64,000 bases of DNA from Actinoalloteichus_B caeruleus (GTDB lineage: Bacteria > Actinomycetota > Actinomycetes > Mycobacteriales > Pseudonocardiaceae): NCBI RefSeq assembly GCF_000718005.1, contig NZ_JODV01000001.1. One strand, 5' to 3'. The notes under the pieces are model-generated. The model was not told where the DNA came from and did no database searches. It was given only the letters and a program-made list of their open reading frames with translations. The translations under genes and the position numbers were made by a program. The first letter of the stretch is position 1; each line of letters starts with the position of its first letter. Shown here piece by piece: positions 44,671 to 52,839 of this stretch.

Positions 44671-45500
44671 GGTGCCAACAGATCCCACGGTTCCAGGTCG
44701 GGCGCGGCGGCCCTCCCCTCCGGACAGGAGCGCCGGAACTCGCAGACCGAGCAGCCCCGCCCGGGACGCGGCGGGAAGTGCTCGTCGGGGTCAGCTCCCC
44801 GGTCGAGGGCCGACGCGGCGGCGGAGAGTTCCTCCGCGATCCGTTCGGCGTGCCTCCGGTGCTCGGCCAGCGTTTCCGCGTCGTGGTCCCACGCCACCAC
44901 CCGGCCGGTCGGGAGGTGGTGCAGCTCCACCCGGCTGCCGGGTCGGCGCAGGGTGCGCCGGGCCGCCATCAGGTAGAGGGCCAGCGCCCGCGAGTCGCGG
45001 GCGTCCTCCGTGGTGAGCACGTGCCGCCCGGTCTTGTAGTCGACGACCACGAGCTGGCCGTCCCGGTCGTCGATCCGGTCCACCCGGCCCTCGACGATCA
45101 GCGCACCGGTCGGGGCGGACACCCAGCGTTCGAGGGCGACCGGTTCCCCGGCCGCCTCCGGGCGACGGGCGTACTCGTCCAGCCACTTCGCCGCCCGCGA
45201 CCGGTACTCGGCCGCCTGCTCCCGGTCGCGGAACCCGTCGCCCTTCCAGTACCGGCGGAGCAGGACCGGCAGGTCCTCGGGGTCCCGCTGGTCCGGCGGG
45301 CTCTCGAAGTAGGCGCGGAGGACGTTGTGCACCACCGCCCCGAGGGTGCTGTGGGCCCAGGCGCCGCCCCGGGCCGGGGCGGGCCGGTCCAGGTACGTCG
45401 CGCGGTACCGACGTGGACAGTCCTCCCAGCGTTGGAGCCTGGCCGGGGTGACCCGGACCAGCTCCTTCGGCATGCCTTCCAAGCCCAACTGCCCTTGCAC
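44667..45500 (-). CDS. RecB-family nuclease with iron-sulfur cluster cysteines
   Basis: The 277-residue protein starts QGQLGLEGMPKELVRVTPARL and has the RecB/Cas4-type nuclease core: GAVVHNVLRAYFE, EGRVDRIDDR, QLVVVDYKTG and DSRALALYLMAA. Cysteines in EDCPRRYR near the front and in CSVCEFRRSC at the end fit a 4Fe-4S cluster that joins the termini, as in AddB and Cas4. No cas genes are near, so it is a stand-alone exonuclease, likely in repair. GTG 45500 is the chosen start. The membrane protein gene overlaps its end. Confidence 0.9.
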   Translation of the reverse strand: MQGQLGLEGMPKELVRVTPARLQRWEDCPRRYRATYLDRPAPARGGAWAHSTLGAVVHNVLRAYFESPPDQRDPEDLPVLLRRYWKGDGFRDREQAAEYRSRAAKWLDEYARRPEAAGEPVALERWVSAPTGALIVEGRVDRIDDRDGQLVVVDYKTGRHVLTTEDARDSRALALYLMAARRTLRRPGSRVELHHLPTGRVVAWDHDAETLAEHRRHAERIAEELSAAASALDRGADPDEHFPPRPGRGCSVCEFRRSCPEGRAAAPDLEPWDLLAP

Positions 45501-45606
45501 GCTGCCACGGTACGCACACCCGCCGGAACGGCTCGCGGTGACCCGCCGACCTCGGTCCTGGTTCGGGACGCGCGGAGCCCTCCGCCGGACCGGCCGACCC
45601 GAGCCG

Positions 45607-46470
45607 TCAACCACCCCGGACGTGGTTACCGGTCGCCGAGGAGATCAACCGTTCGAACTGCTCCGGGTCGGTCGTCTCCTGGCCGATGCGGAGCGACTTG
45701 TGGACCCCGTGGTAGTCGCTGGAGCCGGTGGTGACGAGGCCGAGTTCGCGGGCGATACCGGCGAGCTCGGCGCGGGTCTCCGGATCGTGGTCGGGGTGGT
45801 TGACCTCCAGCCCCGCCAGGCCGCACTCGGCGAGGTCCGTGATCACCCCGGCCGTGACGACCGGGCCCCTCGCCCTGGCGAAGGGGTGGGCGAGCACGGT
45901 GACGCCGCCCGCGCGCCTGATCATCTCGATCGCCCGGCGCACCGGGGTGTCCGCCCGGCGGAGGTGGTAGGGGCTGCCAGCGCCGAGGTAACGGGCGAAG
46001 GCCTCGTCCACGCTGGACACGACACCCGCGCGGACCAGTGCGGCGGCCAGGTGCGGCCGCCCTGCGGACGAGCTCTCCGGGAGCTCGGCGAGCAGCAGCT
46101 CGGGATCGACTGGGAACCCGTCCTCCCGCATCATCACGGCCATCCGCAGGAGGCGCTCGCGGCGTTCCGCGCGCAACCGGAGCTGCTCGTCCGCGAGCTC
46201 GCCCGAGGTGTCGTCGAACAGGTAGGCCAGCAGGTGGACCGTGACGTGGCGGCCGTTGCCGTCGGGGGACACGCAGGACAGCTCGGCGCCGGGGACGAGT
46301 CGCAGGCCGGGCGGGAGGGCGGCGGTGGCTGGCGCCCACCCGACGGTGGTGTCGTGGTCGGTGAGCGCCACCACGTCGAGTCCCGCGCGTGCCGCGGCAG
46401 CGACAAGCTCTTCTGGGCTGTCGCTGCCGTCGGACGCGGTGGAGTGGGTATGCAGGTCGATGCGCACCAC
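45607..46470 (-). CDS. PHP domain phosphoesterase (TrpH/RNase AM type)
   Basis: A 287-residue protein with the PHP metal motifs: DLHTHSTASDG (residues 5-15), ALTDHDTT (near 38), GAELSC and VTVHLLAY (near 62 and 77), VLAHPFAR (near 190), and GSSDYHG (near 250). It hydrolyses phosphoesters with a trinuclear metal centre; family members act as nucleotide 3',5'-phosphatase or 5'-3' exoribonuclease. Two adjacent GTG codons start the frame. It is 106 bases upstream of the RecB-like gene on the same strand. Confidence 0.92.
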   Translation of the reverse strand: MVRIDLHTHSTASDGSDSPEELVAAAARAGLDVVALTDHDTTVGWAPATAALPPGLRLVPGAELSCVSPDGNGRHVTVHLLAYLFDDTSGELADEQLRLRAERRERLLRMAVMMREDGFPVDPELLLAELPESSSAGRPHLAAALVRAGVVSSVDEAFARYLGAGSPYHLRRADTPVRRAIEMIRRAGGVTVLAHPFARARGPVVTAGVITDLAECGLAGLEVNHPDHDPETRAELAGIARELGLVTTGSSDYHGVHKSLRIGQETTDPEQFERLISSATGNHVRGG

Positions 46471-46488
46471 TCCAGTCTGACCGAGGAC

Positions 46489-47058
46489 CTAGCGTGCCTT
46501 CACCGCGCGCCGACGGCCCAGCGCCGCGCGACGGGCCTTCATCATGGTGAAGCGGTCCTTGTCGGTCTTCTTCTCACCGAAGACCAGTTCGGAGATCGCG
46601 TCGTTGATCTCCTCGGGGTTGGGCGTGTACTCGATCCGGTCCAGGCCCTGGACCTGGCCCGCCGACTCCACGACCACGGTCCCGTAGCCCATGAGTCGAC
46701 CGCCCAGGGTGCGTTGGAAGGTCAGGTCGGTCACCTTGCCGATGGGCATCATGGCGACCTTGGTGGTGAACACGCCGGTGGTGAGCATGAAGCGCTTGTC
46801 CGTGATCACGATCCGCTCCACCCACCACTCGAGGACGTAGTAGGAGAAGCGGAGCACGACCGCCAGCCCGGCGTACCAGAGCATGTTCTGGATCAGAGCC
46901 GAGTCCTGGGGGGCTAAGTAGGACACGAGCATCAGGCCGACGAGCAGCGCGCCGGCCTCGAAGACGTCCCACATCATGCTCGCCCAGTGCCTGCGAACCC
47001 GGATCACCCGTCGCTCGGAGTCGAGCAGGTACTCGTCCGGATCTCGTGGTGCCAGCAC
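46489..47058 (-). CDS. bacterial PH-domain membrane protein (bPH2/YdbS-like)
   Basis: The product (189 residues) opens with a soluble LLDSERRVIRVRRHW segment, two transmembrane helices (about 33-50 and 58-78), and a cytoplasmic PH domain (RIVITDKRFMLTTGVFTTK, PIGKVTDLTFQRTLGGRLMGYGTVVVE). It ends in a basic tail. PH-domain membrane proteins are widespread in actinobacteria and of unknown function. It lies downstream of the 55-residue membrane peptide on the same strand and 18 bases upstream of the PHP gene. Confidence 0.9.
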   Translation of the reverse strand: MLAPRDPDEYLLDSERRVIRVRRHWASMMWDVFEAGALLVGLMLVSYLAPQDSALIQNMLWYAGLAVVLRFSYYVLEWWVERIVITDKRFMLTTGVFTTKVAMMPIGKVTDLTFQRTLGGRLMGYGTVVVESAGQVQGLDRIEYTPNPEEINDAISELVFGEKKTDKDRFTMMKARRAALGRRRAVKAR

Positions 47059-47185
47059 CGCTACATCCCTCGCCTGACTCTCAGAACTGCCTCGGACCTG
47101 GTCAGCGGCCGATGGGTCGACCGCCGGAGGAGGTGCGCACCGCCTGGCTGGTCATCACCTCGACCAGCCGGACACCCGACACGTC

Positions 47186-47353
47186 TCAGAACAGGTTGCG
47201 GACGAAGGTGATGATGGCCTCGGCCGCCTGGCGGAGCGAGTTCAGGATGTTGTTGACGACATCTCCTGACCCGACAGGATCGCTGATCAAGAAGAACAAG
47301 AGCAACGCGATCCCAGCGAACGTGAGGATCTTCTTGAGGTTCACGATGACCAT
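47186..47353 (-). CDS. 55-residue single-pass membrane peptide
   Basis: The frame encodes MVIVNLKKILTFAGIALLLF, then FLISDP and a short polar tail that ends in IITFVRNLF. One membrane helix (about 8-24) is followed by an amphipathic segment (DVVNNILNSLRQAAEAII). Similar peptides of about 50 residues, with an N-terminal LKK and one helix, are common in actinobacteria. It precedes the PH-domain membrane protein, and the two may act together. The frame is bounded by an ATG and TGA with no other open frame there. Confidence 0.72.
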   Translation of the reverse strand: MVIVNLKKILTFAGIALLLFFLISDPVGSGDVVNNILNSLRQAAEAIITFVRNLF

Positions 47354-47435
47354 CCCCGTCTGCTAGCCGCACCTGGCTGGTGCCTGCTGATCCGTTGTAC
47401 CGCACTCCACGGGTGTCCCGCAGAGCGCCTAGCGC

Positions 47436-47462
47436 GCTTGAGTCAGCGTTTCGCGCTCAAGC
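47436..47462. repeat. 7-bp inverted repeat upstream of the 36-codon ORF
   Basis: GCTTGAG and CTCAAGC are separated by 13 bases. It lies just upstream of the TACGCT -10 box at 47474-47479, so it could be an operator or a terminator arm from the left. Confidence 0.35.
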
Positions 47463-47487
47463 CTGAACCCGATTACGCTCTGTGCCA

Positions 47488-47598
47488 ATGGGCGAACCGG
47501 GTGAACTATACGTGCGCCACGCCGGCACCGTGTTACTGGACGCGCCCGACCGCCTACTCCTCGTGCTTCACCCGCATCCGCCGAACGCCGGACGCTGA
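47488..47598 (+). CDS. possible leaderless 36-residue ORF
   Basis: The frame opens MGEPGELYVRHAG and ends HPHPPNAGR. TACGCT, a fit to the -10 pattern TAnnnT, ends eight bases before the ATG, which is the spacing of leaderless transcripts in actinobacteria. The frame holds one TTA and two CTA codons, rare in this genome. No family is recognised. It could be a regulatory peptide or spurious. Confidence 0.35.
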   Translation: MGEPGELYVRHAGTVLLDAPDRLLLVLHPHPPNAGR

Positions 47599-47871
47599 TC
47601 CGTTCCGGGCAGCCGGCCGGAGCACGGGGCGGGGTCCCGTCGGCCCTGTCGGGGAGTTCTGGCTGGACAACGGCTCACGCGGAGCTCACGCGCTCCTCGC
47701 CCGGGTCGACGCGCCTCGTCCGACCGCGCGGCCCTCGGCTCCCGGACCACGGGCCCGGCGCTCCCGGCGCCGGCCGGTGCGAGCTTCACCACAGTGGGCA
47801 GCGGTGGAACGGCGGGTGCGGCGGCCCGGACGGGTCGACGGGCCAGGGTCAGCGAGCACGTCGCCCGGTGG

Positions 47872-48999
47872 TCAGGCCGCCAGCCACCGCATCCGGCGGC
47901 CGCCACGATCCGTCGCGGCGAGCACCCTGGCCTCGGGGCGGCCCTCCGACCAGCGGGTGAGCCCGAGGAGGTGGCCCTGACCTGCGGCCCGGGCGGCACC
48001 CGCACCCTCGGCGGAGTCGATCACCGTCAGTAGTCCCGCCTGAACCGGGTCATGGCTTAGCCACCACAGTGGACGCTGCCGGCCGAGGGTCGCCAGCTCG
48101 GTGGCCAGGGCGGTCAGGTGCACGGTCGCGGTCGCTGGTTCCGCCCACCAGGGATCACTGGTCAGCACCACGGGAACTGCGTCCGGGGGAACCCTGTTGA
48201 TCGCCGCCGCGATGCCCGCCACCGGATCGCTACTCACCATTTCGGGTGGGTTCTTACGCTGCGCGGCGAAACCCAAGGTCATCTTGGCCAACCAGTCGGG
48301 TTGGTCGGCCCACACGCACGCCTCCAACCAGGCGACATCCTCGTCATCGTCGAGGTCCGGCGGCCGCGAATCCACCCCGATCGTGGCGGCGAGCGGCAGC
48401 GTCCTGGGCAGGGTGGGGAACCTGGCACCGGGAGCCAGTTCGAGCGCGCACCGCAGCCGGACCCGTGCGGCGGCGGGACCGGCGGACAGCTCGCCGACCT
48501 CCGCCCCCTGGTACCGGTGGTGGTAGTGGTTGACACCGAGCAGCAGCCCCGCCTCGGCGCCGAGGTGCACCAGCCCCAGCTTCCTCCCGGTCTCGGAGGC
48601 GAGCACGGACAGGGCCGGGTAGAGCAGCGCGGACCTGGTGATCTCGTTGTGCCGCACCGGGCGGCTGGCCGCCAGCGCGCCGATCCGCTCTGCCCGGGCC
48701 AGGACGAACTCCCGGAAGAGCGGCCAGGTCGAGCCGTCGGGGCCGGAGGTCCCACCGAGGTCCGGGTAGTAACCCGCCAGCGGCAACCACGGCTCGGCGG
48801 TCAACAGCCGGTGCGCCGCCGCGAGCAGGGCCTCGGGACGGGGCTGTTCCGAGGGCAGCCCGGCCACCGTGCGGAGGACCTCGTCGTCGTTGGCGGCGTT
48901 CTCGGCGAGAACGGCGTAGAGCGGTGACACCCCCGCGGCCTGCCGGTGCGCGAAGTCGCGGAAGCTGTCCCGCACGGACCCGAGTCCGGCGTCGTCCAT
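47872..48999 (-). CDS. DUF2332 family protein
   Basis: The predicted protein (375 residues) matches DUF2332: FREFVLARAERIGALAASRPVRHNEITRSALLYPAL in the middle, LGAEAGLLLGVNHYHHRYQG, and a C-terminal GHLLGLTRWSEGRPEARVLA. The family is of unknown function. The start at ATG 48999 follows GGGGAGA. It is isolated, with a long gene-poor stretch upstream. Confidence 0.88.
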   Translation of the reverse strand: MDDAGLGSVRDSFRDFAHRQAAGVSPLYAVLAENAANDDEVLRTVAGLPSEQPRPEALLAAAHRLLTAEPWLPLAGYYPDLGGTSGPDGSTWPLFREFVLARAERIGALAASRPVRHNEITRSALLYPALSVLASETGRKLGLVHLGAEAGLLLGVNHYHHRYQGAEVGELSAGPAAARVRLRCALELAPGARFPTLPRTLPLAATIGVDSRPPDLDDDEDVAWLEACVWADQPDWLAKMTLGFAAQRKNPPEMVSSDPVAGIAAAINRVPPDAVPVVLTSDPWWAEPATATVHLTALATELATLGRQRPLWWLSHDPVQAGLLTVIDSAEGAGAARAAGQGHLLGLTRWSEGRPEARVLAATDRGGRRMRWLAA

Positions 49000-50397
49000 C
49001 TGCTCTCCCCACCTCGGTCGGGCGGCCGGGGCGTCGATCGGGTCACCGGCCGCCGGCGGCGTCGCCGTGATCAGCCGCCGATGGCACCGAGTCTGCCGGG
49101 TGCCGACCCGCCCTCGCCGGTCGGTGTGGGCGACCCCACCGGTACCAGGGTGTCGAACCGGGTCGTCCGACCGCCTCGCCGCGTCGAGGCCGGCCGTCGT
49201 CCGGGACGTCCCGGTGGGGGTCGGGGTGCCGGACACGGGATCGTTCCCCTCGGGGCGGCCCGGGAGGACGACGCTGACTGGTCCGGGCCGAGGGCCCGGT
49301 GGGGTTCGGGGGCCGGCCGGGCGCCCTCCGCGCGCGTCGGCGAACCGGGAGCGGGAGGGAACGCCCTCCCCGAGAACGAACGTGTGGCACCGGAGGTGGG
49401 GTGACGCGGTCCCAGCGGAAAGAAGGGCGGAAACCGTACGAGCGGTGGTTCGGCCGCGATGCTCTCGCCGGCATGTCGGACCAGCGGGGCGGGCAGCGGT
49501 GTCCGGACGGCGGGAGCGCAGGGGGAATGCGCGGATTCCCACTCCCCCCGGAATGACGAATCCCGCCTCGTCCCGGTCGACGGGAAGCGAGCGGGCGGCG
49601 GTTCCCACTTCCGGGCCACCAGCGCCCGCGGAATGGGGGCGGTGGTCGGCACGCTTGGCGGCACTCGGAGCAGGCGACCCGAGATGCGCGCGATCGGCCG
49701 CGCTCCTCGGGATTTCGCCGTTCGCCGCGTCGGACTCGGACTCGGACTCGGACTCGGACTCACCGAAATGGTGACCCGGTCCGAGGACATCGTGGTGTGC
49801 CGAGGCGCCGGACGACATCCTCCCTGGCAGGACGGGCGCGGGAGCCCGCGGGGCCGACAGGGCGACGAGCGGGGTGGGAGCAGGTGGAAAGCACGACGCG
49901 CGACGGTCGAACGTCACGTCCCTCCTTTCCACGGAGCCCTCCCTCGGATCCTCGCGGACGAGGAATCGGGCCACCCGAGCGGGGACCGCCGCGACGGCCC
50001 CCGTTTCCCTCGGTGGGGACCCATCCGATCCCGGTATCCCGCACCGCCGAGTGGGACTCCCGCGATCGTGTCATGATCTTTCTCCCGTGTACAGCTCCAC
50101 TCGCGCTCCGCAGTGACCCCGCGGCACCGTTTCCCCACTGTTCGCCGGCAGGGATGAATGCGCTCGCCCGAACAGCGGGCGGTGTGGGATTCACGTGAGG
50201 CCATCAGATTCGAGAAACGGGTACGGAACGATCGGCCACGCGTTCCGCACCGGCACCACCGGATGTCGGGGCGCCCGGCGTGTGCCGGGGACCCGCGAAG
50301 GACCGCCGCTCCCGAGGTGACCGGGAAACGACATCCGGTGCGACGGAACACCTCGGCGAGCGCGTTCCAGGGGTAGCCAACCACGAAGGGGCGCACC
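49000..50397. other. 1.4-kb stretch without a recognisable gene
   Basis: Open frames on both strands are low-complexity and lack homology that I recognise; the best is a plus-strand frame 49081-49404, with lower third-position GC than neighbours. The stretch includes the (CGGACT)5 repeat at 49731-49760 and probably the promoter of the sigma factor gene. Confidence 0.5.
49731..49760. repeat. five tandem copies of CGGACT
   Basis: The hexamer repeats exactly five times. In one frame it would encode alternating Asp and Ser, in the reverse complement Ser-Glu or Ser-Pro, but no long coding frame around it is convincing. Confidence 0.85.
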
Positions 50398-50922
50398 TTG
50401 ACGTTCGACGAGTTCGTCGCCCTCCGACTACCACGTCTGCTGAGGTACGCGACGGTCCTCACCTCCGACGCGCACCTGGCCGAGGACGTGGTCCAGGAAG
50501 TGCTGCTCCGAGCCCAGTCCCGATGGAGACGCATCGGACGGCTCGAGGCACCGGAGAGCTACGTGCGGAAGATGATCACCAACGAGTTCCTGTCCTGGCG
50601 GCGGAGACGAGCCTCGGGGGAGGTGGTCACGCCGCCCGACGCGATCGGGACCCTGCGCGAACGGGCCAGTCGCGAGCACGACGACGCCCACGCCCGGTAC
50701 GACGAGCGCGACGCCATGCTCCGCCGCATCGCCCGGCTCCCGAGGAAGCAACGCGCCGCCCTGGTCCTGCGCTACTACGAGCAGCTGCCCGACCGGGAGA
50801 TCGCCCGGCTGCTGCGCTGCGGCGTGGGCACCGTGCGCAGCCACGTCTCCCGCGCCCTGAACGGCCTCCGCTCCGAGGCACCAGCACCCGGAACCCGGCC
50901 AGCACTCCTGAAGGAGGCGTGA
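50398..50922 (+). CDS. ECF sigma factor, SigE family
   Basis: The product (174 residues) carries region 2 (FVALRLPRLLRYATVLTSDAHLAEDVVQEVL) and region 4 (LPRKQRAALVLRYYEQLPDREIARLLRCGVGTVRSHVSRAL). It belongs to the SigE-type group of short ECF sigma factors found in many actinobacteria. It starts with TTG, preceded by AAGGGG six bases upstream. The next gene begins in a TGATG overlap, and probably encodes its membrane partner. Confidence 0.92.
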   Translation: MTFDEFVALRLPRLLRYATVLTSDAHLAEDVVQEVLLRAQSRWRRIGRLEAPESYVRKMITNEFLSWRRRRASGEVVTPPDAIGTLRERASREHDDAHARYDERDAMLRRIARLPRKQRAALVLRYYEQLPDREIARLLRCGVGTVRSHVSRALNGLRSEAPAPGTRPALLKEA

Positions 50923-52067
50923 TGAGCTCCGACCACGAACGGTTGATCAGGGAGGCGCTGCTGCGCCAGGCCGACGCCGGTCCGGAACCGGCCGAGGTAC
51001 TGGCCGGCCTCGAACGGGCCGGGGAGCGCCGCCGGCGCCGGCGGCGCGGCACGCTCCTCGTCGCCGCCGCGACCGTCACGACCATCGCGGTACCGGTCGC
51101 GGTGCTCGCCCTGGCGGACGGGGAACGGGGACCAGGGGTGGTCGCGGCGCCGGACACGCCTCCCAGCGAGGAACCGCCCGACACGGAGTTCTTGGGAGAG
51201 ACCGCCTCCCTCGGTTACGGACCCACCTGGGTGCCGGAGGGGTTCCTGGAGTACCGGCGGACCTTCGAGAGCACCCCCCCTCCCGAGCCGGTGGAGGGCG
51301 AGGGGCCCACCGAGTGGAGCCACACCCGGTCGTGGACCAGCGGGCCGGTCGAGGAGGCGGCGGTGACGGCGCCGACGGTCACCGTGTGGGTGCTCAAGTA
51401 CGAGAACCCCCAGACGAACCACAACCTGGACGACCTGCCCGAGGTCCAGCTGGACGACACGACCACCGCTCACGTCAACGAGGACCAGCGGGGGTACCGC
51501 AGTCGCCTCTCGTGGTTCCCCGCGCCGGACGTGCTCGTCGTGGTCACCGCCTCGTCGATCGAGGATTCCTTCAGGGTGGCGACGGACGTCGCCCGGTCGG
51601 TCCGGGCCGACGTCCACGTCGAGTTCCCGATGCCGCTGGAACTCGACGGACCGAACCCGGCGCGCTCGGTCTCCCTGGGGGCCGAGCCCGGGGACGAACG
51701 GGCATGGTCGGCCCTGCTGTCCACCGGCGTGCCCGGCGAGGAGGACTACCAGGCGGAGCTGGAGGTCGAGTACCTCCCGGACCGCCCCGAGGTGGACCAG
51801 CCCTGGATGCCCGACGGCGCGCCGCCCCCGGTGGAGACCCCCGTCCTCGGTGGGACGGCGTTCTTCTACGCCCCGCACCACCCGTGGTCCTCCGGTGGCC
51901 GACCGGCGTCGCTGGTCGTCCCGACCGCCGACGGGCGGTGGCTGGTCGTGCGGGACGGCCGGCCCACCGAGGGGAGCTCGGTGACGATGGACGACCTGGT
52001 CGACGTCGCCGACAGCCTCGTCGTGCACCCGGACGTCGACCGGTCGTGGGTGGGCACTCGTCCCTGA
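50922..52067 (+). CDS. membrane protein coupled to the ECF sigma factor (putative anti-sigma)
   Basis: 381 residues. The cytoplasmic N-terminus (about 1-40) with RLIREALLRQADAGPEPAEVLA is followed by a single helix (about 44-66) and a large extracytoplasmic domain rich in acidic and proline residues. Position and TGATG coupling to the sigma factor suggest a regulator, but no typical anti-sigma zinc motif (HxxxCxxC) is seen, so the role is inferred. No function is known for the outer domain. It contains GGTAFFYAP, similar to the motif of the protein at 19546-20454. Confidence 0.82.
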   Translation: MSSDHERLIREALLRQADAGPEPAEVLAGLERAGERRRRRRRGTLLVAAATVTTIAVPVAVLALADGERGPGVVAAPDTPPSEEPPDTEFLGETASLGYGPTWVPEGFLEYRRTFESTPPPEPVEGEGPTEWSHTRSWTSGPVEEAAVTAPTVTVWVLKYENPQTNHNLDDLPEVQLDDTTTAHVNEDQRGYRSRLSWFPAPDVLVVVTASSIEDSFRVATDVARSVRADVHVEFPMPLELDGPNPARSVSLGAEPGDERAWSALLSTGVPGEEDYQAELEVEYLPDRPEVDQPWMPDGAPPPVETPVLGGTAFFYAPHHPWSSGGRPASLVVPTADGRWLVVRDGRPTEGSSVTMDDLVDVADSLVVHPDVDRSWVGTRP

Positions 52068-52149
52068 GCCCACCGGGACGGCGGTGAGGGGTCGTCGGCC
52101 CGGGCCGCGAGGCGCGGCCGTCGTCGCTGCTGGCACCCGGCCACCCCCC

Positions 52150-52155
52150 TATGCT
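52150..52155 (+). promoter_or_regulatory. -10 box for leaderless phosphoesterase transcript
   Basis: TATGCT lies six bases before the GTG start of the metallophosphoesterase gene, so transcription should begin on or next to the start codon. No ribosome binding site is seen upstream of that codon. Confidence 0.5.
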
Positions 52156-52161
52156 CGCGGG

Positions 52162-52821
52162 GTGGTGCGGGTGCTGGCGGTCGCCGACGGGGTCGTGGAG
52201 AAGCTGTGGACCGAGCAGGTCCGGGCCTACGACGTCGCGCTGGTCCTCGGCGCCGGTGACCTGCCCTTCGACTACCTCGAGTACCTGAGCACCGAGCTCG
52301 GCGTGCCCTGCGTCTTCGTCCCCGGCAACCACGACCAGGACCTCGGCGGTTACACGAAGGTGCGGGGGATGTGGACCAGAGGGGGCATGCCGGTCTCCTG
52401 GCCCGGCCCCGCCGGAGCGGTCAACGCCGACGGCCGGGTGGTCGACGTCGCGGGCCTCCGGATCGCGGGCCTCGGCGGCTGCCTCCGCTACCGCGAGGGC
52501 GCGAACCAGTGGACCGAACGCGAGCAGGCCCGGCGGGGACGGCGGGTGTGCCGCCGGGCGGCGGCGCGGCGCTGGCGGGACGGCAGGGGGGTGGACGTGC
52601 TGCTGACGCACGCGCCCCCGTTCGGGTGCGGCGACCTCGACGACCCGCCCCACCGCGGCTTCCGCTGCCTGCATGACGTGGTGCGCCGCCTCCGGCCGCC
52701 GCTGCTGGTCCACGGCCATATCCATCCGGAGTACGGACCCCGCGCGCGCGAGGGCCATCTGGGTAACACTCTGCTGGTCAACGCCGCTTATCACCGTGTA
52801 GTCGAGATTCCCGTTCCATAG
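52162..52821 (+). CDS. metallophosphoesterase
   Basis: This 219-residue protein keeps the calcineurin-like motifs GAGDLPFDY, VPGNHDQD, LLTHAPPFG and LLVHGHIHP. The first motif is degenerate: VLAVADGVV has no DxH pattern, so the metal site may lack its first ligands or be one-sided. The substrate is unknown. It ends 18 bases before the ParB-like gene on the same strand, so the two are likely co-transcribed. Confidence 0.88.
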   Translation: MVRVLAVADGVVEKLWTEQVRAYDVALVLGAGDLPFDYLEYLSTELGVPCVFVPGNHDQDLGGYTKVRGMWTRGGMPVSWPGPAGAVNADGRVVDVAGLRIAGLGGCLRYREGANQWTEREQARRGRRVCRRAAARRWRDGRGVDVLLTHAPPFGCGDLDDPPHRGFRCLHDVVRRLRPPLLVHGHIHPEYGPRAREGHLGNTLLVNAAYHRVVEIPVP

Positions 52822-52839
52822 CCACCCCGGAGGTGGAAC

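Noticed and set aside
49081..49404. Plus-strand frame of 107 codons upstream of DUF2332
   Set aside because: Third-position GC is noticeably lower than in neighbouring genes, composition is Gly/Arg/Pro-rich and no ribosome binding site is seen.
49731..49774. Ser-Asp repeat protein suggested by the CGGACT repeats
   Set aside because: The repeat stays open in several frames because of its composition, and the surrounding frame is not protein-like.
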